From contig DOKE01000011.1 of NCBI GenBank assembly GCA_003510895.1, positions 20,792 to 35,037 of the forward strand: 14,246 nucleotides of DNA. The letters run 5' to 3'. Position 1 is the first letter of the stretch. Every line of letters begins with the position of its first letter. This document shows, one piece after another, positions 1-5,731 of this stretch. The notes below the pieces were generated by a model. That model made no database searches and was not told the DNA's origin. It saw only the letters and a list, made by a program, of their open reading frames with translations. This stretch comes from Candidatus Moraniibacteriota bacterium. GTDB lineage: Bacteria > Patescibacteriota > Minisyncoccia > Moranbacterales > GWC2-37-73. A program made the position numbers and the translations under genes.

Positions 1-173
1 CCGCTGAAACCGAAGTGGAGATTTTCTTCAATGGGATAGGGCGAAGAACCTTTTGCTTGGGAGAAGCTGTTCTTAAGGAAGAAAATGCATTATCTATCAA
101 AGGGGGACAAATACAAATATTATTGAGTGAGATAAAAGCAGTTCGTGTTATTGGAGCAGATGCTGATCTTTGA
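1..173 (+). CDS. C-terminal fragment of an unknown protein (5' end outside the window)
   Basis: An open frame enters from the left edge (complete codons from base 3) and ends at TGA 171-173, giving about 56 C-terminal residues that end in VRVIGADADL. The piece looks like a small mixed beta/alpha end of a soluble protein. It contains EIFFNGIGRR and a single Cys, with no recognisable motif. It is followed by a convincing rho-independent terminator, which supports a genuine gene end. I do not recognise the family and the N-terminal part cannot be seen. Confidence 0.55.
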   Translation, partial: AETEVEIFFNGIGRRTFCLGEAVLKEENALSIKGGQIQILLSEIKAVRVIGADADL

Positions 174-229
174 TAGCAAAGATTGGAGCGCTCATATCTG
201 TTTTTTATCAATTTTTGCGAGAAGTTGCG

Positions 230-262
230 CCCGGTGTCTTAATCATAAGATGCCGGGTTTTT
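230..262 (+). terminator. Rho-independent terminator of the upstream gene
   Basis: An 11-bp stem pairs 230-240 (cccggtgtctt) with 247-257 (aagatgccggg). Two of the pairs are G-T wobbles. The loop is aatcat and the stem is followed by a run of five T. It lies 56 nt after the stop of the partial gene and ahead of the oxidoreductase promoter, so it separates the two transcription units. Confidence 0.85.
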
Positions 263-277
263 AAATTGATGGTTTTG

Positions 278-286
278 TGCTAAAAT
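278..286 (+). promoter_or_regulatory. Candidate extended -10 promoter of the oxidoreductase operon
   Basis: TGCTAAAAT matches an extended -10 (TGn plus TAAAAT), about 30 nt upstream of the first start codon at 316 and directly after the terminator at 230-262. No good -35 is seen at the usual distance, which is tolerated by extended -10 promoters. The position is what one expects for a promoter serving the four genes that follow. Confidence 0.5.
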
Positions 287-315
287 TATGTTATTCGTAA
301 TAATGAAAAATAAAA

Positions 316-888
316 ATGAAATCGCACAAGGATGTGTTGGAGATAATATTTTTTGCTCGTGGTGGTCAGGGCGCTAAAACTGCTTCGGAGCTTTTGGCTT
401 ATGCAGCCGTGCGCGAAGGAAAATTTGTGAAAGCTTTTCCATATTTCGGTCCGGAAAGAAGTGGAGCTCCAACCAAGATGTTTTTGCGAATTTCCAACAA
501 GGAAATAAGAACGCAAGAGCCGATCGTTGACCCAGATGTGGTGGTTGTGATGGATGAAACGGTTATGGGAAATCCGGAAATTATTAAAAATTTGGATAAA
601 AATGAGTTGCTTATCATAAATTCAAAATCCACCAAGGAAGAAATAAAAAAGAAAATTCCTGATTTTGAAGGCGTAATAAATGTGGTGGATGGAAACGGGA
701 TGGCGCTGGAAATAACTGGAAATTCCAGTCCTAATGTTGTTTTGGTCGGAAAACTTATTCAATTGACCGATCTGGTTTCTTTGGATTCGGTGGCGGATAT
801 TTTTCGGGAATATTTTACGCCAAAATTGGGTAAGGAATTAACAGAAAAAAATATTGCGGCAATTTATGTCGGATATGATTCGCTTTAG
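316..888 (+). CDS. porG: Pyruvate (2-oxoacid):ferredoxin oxidoreductase, gamma subunit
   Basis: This is the gamma subunit of a heterotetrameric 2-oxoacid:ferredoxin oxidoreductase, a cytoplasmic complex that oxidatively decarboxylates pyruvate to acetyl-CoA, CO2 and reduced ferredoxin. At 190 residues it has the usual size of the separate gamma chain. Family hallmarks are visible: the GGQG loop at residues 16-19 and the PYFGPERSGAP segment at 42-52, which is close to the PxYGPERRG motif of gamma domains. The start at 316 is used because the nearby ATG at 303 is in another frame and closes quickly. No clear Shine-Dalgarno site is present. It is first in the gamma-delta-alpha-beta operon, and delta begins 14 nt after its stop. 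Substrate specificity (pyruvate versus other 2-oxoacids) is inferred from the operon as a whole. Confidence 0.9.
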   Translation: MKSHKDVLEIIFFARGGQGAKTASELLAYAAVREGKFVKAFPYFGPERSGAPTKMFLRISNKEIRTQEPIVDPDVVVVMDETVMGNPEIIKNLDKNELLIINSKSTKEEIKKKIPDFEGVINVVDGNGMALEITGNSSPNVVLVGKLIQLTDLVSLDSVADIFREYFTPKLGKELTEKNIAAIYVGYDSL

Positions 889-902
889 AATTTTTTAAAT
901 AT

Positions 903-1196
903 ATGGAAAAAGATGTAATCATAAATAATGACTTAGATGAAGCTCCCAAGACTGGTGATTGGGGATATGCTCATCCGCAAATAGACGCGGAAAAATGCAT
1001 TGGTTGTTCAAATTGCGTTCCGTTTTGTCCGGATGCTTGCATCGCGATGAGAAAACGCAAAAAAAATGAAGCGTCGAAAACTTCGGAAAATTTCAAAAAT
1101 AAACCAATTTCTGATTTTGATTTGGAATTTTGCAAGGGATGCGGAGTTTGCGCGCAAGTTTGTCCGACCAAGGCTATCGCAATGAAAAACAAATAA
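903..1196 (+). CDS. porD: Pyruvate:ferredoxin oxidoreductase, delta subunit (2x[4Fe-4S] ferredoxin-like)
   Basis: The delta subunit carries the two [4Fe-4S] clusters that pass electrons from the thiamine site to external ferredoxin. The 97 residues contain two complete CxxCxxCxxxCP motifs: Cys32/35/38/42 and Cys77/80/83/87. The N-terminal lead-in, with GDWGYAHPQIDAEKC just before the first cluster, resembles the family's W-R-x-x-P-x-x-D segment. A lysine-rich loop (about residues 50-68) separates the two cluster motifs. It lies 14 nt after the gamma gene and 8 nt before the alpha gene, so co-transcription is near certain. Taken alone it could pass for a bacterial ferredoxin; the operon settles the assignment. 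Confidence 0.9.
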   Translation: MEKDVIINNDLDEAPKTGDWGYAHPQIDAEKCIGCSNCVPFCPDACIAMRKRKKNEASKTSENFKNKPISDFDLEFCKGCGVCAQVCPTKAIAMKNK

Positions 1197-1204
1197 TTTG
1201 ATAA

Positions 1205-2398
1205 ATGGCGTTATCAATGAAAAATAAAAAATATACAAATAATAATAAAAACATCAGGGCATTGACCGGCGGAAGCGCGGCGGCGGAAGCGCTTCGACAA
1301 ATGAATCCGGATGTTATGGCGGTCTATCCAATTACTCCGCAAACTCCGATTATTGAAACTTATGCCAAAATGAAAGCGGACGGCAAGGTTCAAACTGAGA
1401 TTATTCAGGTGGAATCGGAACATAGCGCGATGAGCGCAGTGGTGGGAGCGCAAGCGGCAGGAGCCAGAACTGTAACAGCCACCAGCTCGCAAGGATTAGT
1501 TTTGATGCATGAAATTTTATATATCGCCGCGGGATTGCAACTCCCTTCTTTTATGTATGTCAGCGCCAGAGCATTAGCGGCTCCATTAAATATTCATGGA
1601 GAACACGGCGATGTGATGGCGGTTCGCGATAGCGGTTGGGCGCAAATTTTTTCGGAAAATGCGCAGCAGGCCTATGATTTGGGAATCATTGGTTTGAAAT
1701 TGGCGGAAAAAATGAAAAATCCGGTGATGACGATTATGGATGGATTTCATACTTCGCATACCACAGAAAGAGTCGAAGTTTTGGAAGACAGGGTTGTGAA
1801 AAATTTTGTTGGAGAATATAAACCGGAAAAATACCTTTTGGATTTTAAAAAACCTTTGAGCTTTGGAGTCGTGGCTCTTCAAAATAGTTATTTTGAATTT
1901 AAACTCAACCAGATAAAAAACTTTGAAAAAGTTTCCAGAGAATATAAAAATATTTGCAAGGAATTTGAAAAAATATCCGGAAGAAAATATGGATTGTATG
2001 AAGACTATGAATTGGATGACGCAGATTATGCTATTGTGATTTTGGGTTCCACGGCGGGAACCGCCAAGGAAACTGTAGATAAATTGCGCAGCGAAGGAAA
2101 AAAAGTCGGGCTGCTAAGCGTGCATCTTTTCAGGCCGTTTCAATATAAAGAAATTGGCAAGGAGTTGGCGCATATTAAAAAAATTGCTGTTTTGGACAGA
2201 GCGGTTTCAGTGGGAGCCTATCCGCCGCTTTATGGGGAAGTGGTTAATAGTTTGTATCACGCTACTCATCGAAAAATTGACGTGGCTAGCTATGTGTATG
2301 GGCTGGGTGGCAGAGACACGTTTCAAAAGCAAATTAAAAATGTTTTTGATGATTTGGAAAACGGCGAAATTTCAGAGAAAATTAAATATATCTTATGA
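1205..2398 (+). CDS. porA: Pyruvate:ferredoxin oxidoreductase, alpha subunit
   Basis: The alpha subunit supplies the pyrimidine-binding domain for thiamine diphosphate and domain II. Its length, 397 residues, is typical of the four-subunit enzyme. Visible marks are YPITPQTPI at residues 41-49 (substrate/TPP region), ESEHSA at 70-75 carrying the conserved glutamate region, TSSQG at 93-97, and RDSGW at 141-145. The RDSGW segment is characteristic of pyruvate-type alpha chains and is the main reason I prefer pyruvate over 2-oxoglutarate as substrate. Two ATGs are possible, at 1205 and 1217, both ahead of the first conserved residue; the longer is given, without Shine-Dalgarno support for either. 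The stop overlaps the beta start by 4 nt (ATGA), indicating translational coupling. Confidence 0.92.
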   Translation: MALSMKNKKYTNNNKNIRALTGGSAAAEALRQMNPDVMAVYPITPQTPIIETYAKMKADGKVQTEIIQVESEHSAMSAVVGAQAAGARTVTATSSQGLVLMHEILYIAAGLQLPSFMYVSARALAAPLNIHGEHGDVMAVRDSGWAQIFSENAQQAYDLGIIGLKLAEKMKNPVMTIMDGFHTSHTTERVEVLEDRVVKNFVGEYKPEKYLLDFKKPLSFGVVALQNSYFEFKLNQIKNFEKVSREYKNICKEFEKISGRKYGLYEDYELDDADYAIVILGSTAGTAKETVDKLRSEGKKVGLLSVHLFRPFQYKEIGKELAHIKKIAVLDRAVSVGAYPPLYGEVVNSLYHATHRKIDVASYVYGLGGRDTFQKQIKNVFDDLENGEISEKIKYIL

Positions 2399-3318
2399 AT
2401 AAAGAATTGACAAAAAAATTAGCGCCGGGTCACAGCACTTGCGCGGGATGCGGAATTCCAGCTATTGTTCGGACGGTTTTAGGCGCTACGGAAGAGCCAA
2501 TTGTTGTGGGAAATGCCACCGGATGTCTTGAAGTGACAACTACAATCTATCCGTATACCGCTTGGAAAGTTCCCTATATTCATAATGCTTTTGAAAATGC
2601 GGCGGCAACAATTTCCGGTGTGGATGCGGCGCAAAATATTCTTTTTAAAAAAGGCAAGATAAAAAAGAAAGCCAAGCTGGTGGTTTTCGGCGGTGATGGA
2701 GGAACGTATGATATTGGCTTGCAATCTCTTTCCGGAGCGATGGAAAGAGGACATAATTTTTTGTATGTTTGCTATGATAATGGTGGGTATATGAATACGG
2801 GAGGACAGCGATCGGGAGCAACTCCCTATGGAGCTAACACGGAAACTGAACCGGCGGGAGAATTTTCTTTTGGAAAATCCAGACAAAGAAAAGATTTGAT
2901 GGAAATTGTGGCGGCGCATGGAGTGAAATATCTGGCGCAAGCCAATGTGGCTAATCTTCACGATCTTGCAAGAAAAGCCAAGAAAGCTTTGGAAACTGAC
3001 GGGCCGTCGTTTCTTTTGGTTCTTCAACCGTGCACTAATCTTTGGAAATTTCCAACTTCGGAATATGTTAATGTTGGAAAATTGGCAATGGAAACAAATT
3101 TTTGGCCGCTGTATGAAATTGAAAATGGCAAGCATATAATTAATTACGTAAATGAAAAACCGAAGCCCATTGAAGAATTCTTAAAAACCCAAGGAAGGTT
3201 CAAACATCTTTTTAAATCCGAAGGCGGGAAAAAAATCATTGAGAATATTCAAAATAATATCAATGAGAATGTGGATAAGTTAAAAACTAAAACGGGCGCA
3301 ATAAACAATAATCAGTAA
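2395..3318 (+). CDS. porB: Pyruvate:ferredoxin oxidoreductase, beta subunit (TPP- and [4Fe-4S]-binding)
   Basis: The beta subunit binds the thiamine diphosphate pyrophosphate through Mg2+ and holds the proximal [4Fe-4S] cluster. Expected cluster cysteines are present: Cys16 and Cys19 in HSTCAGCG, Cys44 in ATGCLEV and Cys213 in QPCTNLW. The TPP motif runs from GGDGGTYDIG near residue 99 to the YDNGGYMNTG segment ending near 136. Length (307) is normal for this chain. The start overlaps the alpha stop in an ATGA arrangement. No terminator is seen after the stop at 3318; the next small ORF begins 14 nt on, so read-through into 3333-4755 is likely. Confidence 0.92.
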   Translation: MNKELTKKLAPGHSTCAGCGIPAIVRTVLGATEEPIVVGNATGCLEVTTTIYPYTAWKVPYIHNAFENAAATISGVDAAQNILFKKGKIKKKAKLVVFGGDGGTYDIGLQSLSGAMERGHNFLYVCYDNGGYMNTGGQRSGATPYGANTETEPAGEFSFGKSRQRKDLMEIVAAHGVKYLAQANVANLHDLARKAKKALETDGPSFLLVLQPCTNLWKFPTSEYVNVGKLAMETNFWPLYEIENGKHIINYVNEKPKPIEEFLKTQGRFKHLFKSEGGKKIIENIQNNINENVDKLKTKTGAINNNQ

Positions 3319-3332
3319 TTTTCAATAAGTAA

Positions 3333-3482
3333 ATGGAAAAGAATAAGCAATTATGGGAAAAATTTCAAAATAAAATGGCTTCTTTGAAAAAAAGACAGTC
3401 TGATATATTGACTCGTATTTCTGAGAAATTAGATAAGCAGCGTATAGAATCCTTAAGAAAAAAAATAGAAGATCATGTATAA
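3333..3482 (+). CDS. Small basic helical protein, 49 residues, overlapping the next gene
   Basis: ATG at 3333 opens a 49-codon frame ending at TAA 3480-3482. The product begins MEKNKQLWEK and is predicted almost wholly alpha-helical and highly charged: 14 Lys/Arg against 8 Asp/Glu, with no Cys, Gly or Pro. Its last bases overlap the next gene by 8 nt (ATGTATAA at 3475-3482), an arrangement typical of translationally coupled partners. It starts 14 nt after the beta subunit stop, so it probably shares that transcript. I know no family for it. The coupling and the opposite charge to its downstream neighbour suggest, but do not prove, that the two proteins work together. Confidence 0.55.
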   Translation: MEKNKQLWEKFQNKMASLKKRQSDILTRISEKLDKQRIESLRKKIEDHV

Positions 3483-4755
3483 AGAACTATCTACAATTGA
3501 AACTAAGGAAAAACAAGAAGTGATTGAAGATCAAGAAACTATTGGGGAAATTGAATCGTCAGAAGAATTATTGGTTCAATCTGAAAAAGAGGTGTCTGCT
3601 TTTCAGCAAGAAAATGGAATAGAGCTTGCGCAAGTAGAGTCTCAAGCTGAAAAAGACGGGCTTGTAATTGACCAAGAAGATAGAAATGCTTTATTGGAAT
3701 TGAATCGAGAAGCAGATATCGCAAAAGCAGAGTTATCCAATGATATTACTGTGGCATCATCTCCAAAAATGCCACCACCTCTGCCTGAAGAATATCTGCA
3801 AAAAATTTCCTTAAAAGAAAAAGTAGAATTAACGGTGGCACAGGATTTAGCAGATAAATATATTCAGAAATCGAAGATTGTAGATAAGGATGAAGCTTTG
3901 CAAAAGCTTATGGCATATACTGGTACAAATTCAAGAGAAGAATTGGAAGTCAAATTAAAAGAAAAAGATGAAGATGGTTATTCTGTGATAGAAATGCTTA
4001 CTCCTGATAGTTTATTTGATGAAAGTGCAGGGACTGGCATAAGCAGTCCAAGCCTAGAAACTTTAAAAAAAATAAGAAATTGTGGCAATGCCTTGGGATA
4101 TACTTATGTCAACACGCCAGAATATAAATCACGAGTCGATGATATGATAAGTAGACTAATTAGAAAAGGGAAAGATAAAGAGGCTCTTGAAGTCGAAAAG
4201 ATATTTGAGGAAGAAAAAAATAATTTTGAAAAAGAAAAAGAAAAATCGGAATTTCAAAAAATTGATGAAGATCTTGTTGTGTTATTTAAGGATAAGGAAA
4301 AATTTAAAAAATATATAGAAGAAAAAAAGAATTTGCCACCAGACGCTATTGTATATTTATATCATGGTCTTGGAAGCGGTGGTTATGATAGTGCATTGAA
4401 AGTCATTAATGGTTCTTCTCATGGAATTGAACAACATTCCGGTCCGACACTTTCGCTTGCACCAGTTGGTCAATTCTGGCGGGGTATAGGCTTCCGTTAT
4501 GCGTTGAGGCGTGATCAGATTGAATTTCCTGGAGAAAATAATCCCAATGCTGTGGTAAGAATGCAGGAAAATGATTTTGGAGATTATGGAGATGGAGTTA
4601 TAACACATGGATCAGGAAGTCTTCCAATTGATCAATTTGAAGCGGAGGTTATGCGCTCAGAATTTGTTTTACCCAATCCGGGGTTAGAAAAAGAAATAGT
4701 TGAAAAAATGCATACATTTTCAGAGACGAGGGCTAAGCGTGGAGATAGTAAGTAA
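3475..4755 (+). CDS. Hypothetical acidic coiled-coil protein with a possible ART-like C-terminal domain
   Basis: A 426-residue soluble protein without signal peptide or membrane segment. Residues 1-95 are very acidic and Glu/Gln-rich, predicted helical. A proline-rich linker (PKMPPPLPEEYL, 97-108) follows. Residues 110-285 are helical, with a lysine/glutamate-rich coiled coil near 232-285. The C-terminal 135 residues look like a separate globular domain containing YHG at 296-298, TLSLAP at 325-330 and EFVLP at 396-400. Spacing and motif flavour recall ADP-ribosyltransferase-fold domains (a first-strand H or R, a middle strand, then a late glutamate), but no diagnostic triad is certain, so this is inference only. 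The start overlaps the preceding small ORF by 8 nt. The sequence looks more AT-rich than the por genes. Family unknown. Confidence 0.8.
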   Translation: MYKELSTIETKEKQEVIEDQETIGEIESSEELLVQSEKEVSAFQQENGIELAQVESQAEKDGLVIDQEDRNALLELNREADIAKAELSNDITVASSPKMPPPLPEEYLQKISLKEKVELTVAQDLADKYIQKSKIVDKDEALQKLMAYTGTNSREELEVKLKEKDEDGYSVIEMLTPDSLFDESAGTGISSPSLETLKKIRNCGNALGYTYVNTPEYKSRVDDMISRLIRKGKDKEALEVEKIFEEEKNNFEKEKEKSEFQKIDEDLVVLFKDKEKFKKYIEEKKNLPPDAIVYLYHGLGSGGYDSALKVINGSSHGIEQHSGPTLSLAPVGQFWRGIGFRYALRRDQIEFPGENNPNAVVRMQENDFGDYGDGVITHGSGSLPIDQFEAEVMRSEFVLPNPGLEKEIVEKMHTFSETRAKRGDSK

Positions 4756-4800
4756 CTAATAAGCAAAATATGGGAGGAAAGTAAGAAAGAAAATTGAGTG

Positions 4801-4873
4801 AGCCATCTGCCGGAATCGAACCGGCGACCTATGCGTTACGAGTGCATTGCTCTACCAACTGAGCTAAGATGGC
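4801..4873 (-). tRNA. tRNA-Thr (anticodon CGU)
   Basis: The complement folds into a full cloverleaf. The acceptor stem GCCATCT/AGATGGC has 7 pairs, the D arm is GCTC-AGTTGGTA-GAGC, the anticodon loop CTCGTAA reads codon ACG, the variable loop is AGGTC, and the T arm is GCCGG-TTCGATT-CCGGC. The discriminator base is T, and the next three bases are CAC, so CCA is not encoded and must be added enzymatically. The last pair of the anticodon stem (31-39) is A opposite C. The gene points against the preceding protein gene and has its own promoter. Confidence 0.95.
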
Positions 4874-4882
4874 ACGTTCATA

Positions 4883-4911
4883 ATTATATTTCAAAAATCT
4901 TGTTAAATCAA
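4883..4911 (-). promoter_or_regulatory. Sigma-70-type promoter of tRNA-Thr
   Basis: On the minus strand TTGATT (4906-4911) and a perfect TATAAT (4883-4888) are separated by exactly 17 bases. The -10 ends about 9 nt before the mature 5' end of the tRNA, which leaves room for only a very short leader. Confidence 0.75.
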
Positions 4912-4960
4912 TAACAATTTAGAATGTCAGTTTATTTTTAGATTTTTTTTATTTTAATAT

Positions 4961-5464
4961 ATGGATATAATTTCTCATGGACTTTGGGGAGGGGTGACAT
5001 TTGGCAGAAAAAATAAGCGGAATTTTTTTCTTGCTTTTCTGTTTGGGATATTGCCGGATATGTTTTCTTTTGGCATTCTTTGGATAGCCAATATTTTGGG
5101 GTTGAGTCAGAGACCGGATTGGAGTCAGGGAACTCCGGCGGAATCATTGATCCCGGATTATGTCCACTATTTGTATAATGCCACTCACAGTCTGGTTGTC
5201 TTTTTGGCGGTTTTTGCGTTGATGTGGTTAATTTTCAAAAAACCATTTTGGTTGATGGGAGCTTGGGGTTTGCATATTTTGATTGACATACCTTCACATT
5301 CTCTAGCTTTTTTTGCCACGCCGTTTCTTTGGCCGCTTTCCAACTATCGTTTCGATGGAATCAGTTGGGGCAATCCGACAATATTTTTCCCAAACCTAAT
5401 CCTTCTTGCATCAGCTTATCTTTTTTGGTTTATTTATCGTAAAAAAAACAAAATTAATACATAA
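4961..5464 (+). CDS. Membrane-bound metal-dependent hydrolase-like protein (YdjM/DUF457 type)
   Basis: A 167-residue integral membrane protein with about four hydrophobic segments (near residues 22-46, 76-92, 95-118 and 140-160). Polar residues conserved in the YdjM/DUF457 family of putative inner-membrane metal-dependent hydrolases are present: His6 in ISHGLWG, Asp33 in LPD, His76 in ATHSL, and His105/Asp109/His113 in the HILIDIPSH segment, followed by FLWPLS. These His/Asp residues would form a membrane-embedded metal site; the true substrate is not established for this family. The C-terminus is basic (RKKNK), fitting a cytoplasmic end. The ATG at 4961 places the first conserved histidine at the expected N-terminal position. 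It stands alone, with no close upstream partner on this strand. Confidence 0.75.
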   Translation: MDIISHGLWGGVTFGRKNKRNFFLAFLFGILPDMFSFGILWIANILGLSQRPDWSQGTPAESLIPDYVHYLYNATHSLVVFLAVFALMWLIFKKPFWLMGAWGLHILIDIPSHSLAFFATPFLWPLSNYRFDGISWGNPTIFFPNLILLASAYLFWFIYRKKNKINT

Positions 5465-5515
5465 GTTCTTTCTGCGCAAGCCGGCTGACGAGTTTTTTAA
5501 TTTTTAGTTATCTCG

Positions 5516-5524
5516 TGGTATAAT
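5516..5524 (+). promoter_or_regulatory. Extended -10 promoter upstream of the rubrerythrin 5' remnant
   Basis: TGGTATAAT is a consensus -10 with the TGn extension; no good -35 is seen. The expected transcription start falls at or next to the ATG at 5531. This is probably the ancestral promoter of the rubrerythrin gene, which now lies 1.9 kb downstream because of the duplication/insertion described below. Confidence 0.55.
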
Positions 5525-5530
5525 TTCCAT

Positions 5531-5602
5531 ATGGATAAAAACAAGGTTAAAAGCGTAGAAGTTTTTCGTGTGTTTGAGAAAATGGGGGGAGAGAAAAAAT
5601 AG
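5531..5602 (+). CDS. Possible leaderless 23-residue ORF
   Basis: ATG at 5531 opens 23 codons (begins MDKNKVKSVEVF) to TAG at 5600-5602. The ATG lies six bases after the TATAAT, about where transcription should start, so if translated it would be from a leaderless or nearly leaderless message. No family is recognised. It may be a small regulatory upstream ORF, the remnant of a longer gene, or chance. Confidence 0.25.
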   Translation: MDKNKVKSVEVFRVFEKMGGEKK

Positions 5603-5629
5603 ATTTATAATTTTTTCATAGAGAAATTG

Positions 5630-5670
5630 ATGAAAACATTTATTTGCAATATTTGCGGGGATGCTTATTT
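5630..5670 (+). repeat. 41-bp direct repeat, left copy
   Basis: Exact direct repeat of 7412-7452, with 1741 bases between the two copies. The bases on both sides of the two copies differ, so the identity has sharp edges. No inverted repeats are visible at the ends of the segment between the copies. Confidence 0.95.
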
Positions 5671-5680
5671 AGTTGCGTAA
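5630..5680 (+). pseudogene. Truncated 5' copy of the rubrerythrin gene (16 codons)
   Basis: Bases 5630-5670 are identical, 41 of 41, to the first 41 bases of the intact rubrerythrin gene at 7412-7452. After the identity ends, the frame adds two codons and stops at TAA 5678-5680. The encoded stub MKTFICNICGDAYLVA keeps the first CxxC of the rubredoxin-like domain but nothing of the second half or the di-iron domain, so it cannot be a working rubrerythrin. It sits downstream of a good promoter, which suggests that this was the original position of the gene start. Confidence 0.85.
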
Positions 5681-5731
5681 GTGCTTGAGAGTAGGTCAAT
5701 TTCTAATATTAATTGATTAATCGAACTTGTC

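Noticed and set aside
2479..3135. Long open frame (218 codons) on the minus strand
   Set aside because: It lies entirely inside the beta subunit gene, whose motifs are unambiguous. The translation is rich in Ser, Arg, Ile and Phe without any domain, as expected for an antisense shadow.
5479..5486. Palindrome agccggct after the hydrolase-like gene as a terminator
   Set aside because: It is a self-complementary 8-mer without a loop, and the following T run is displaced. No stable hairpin of terminator type could be drawn.
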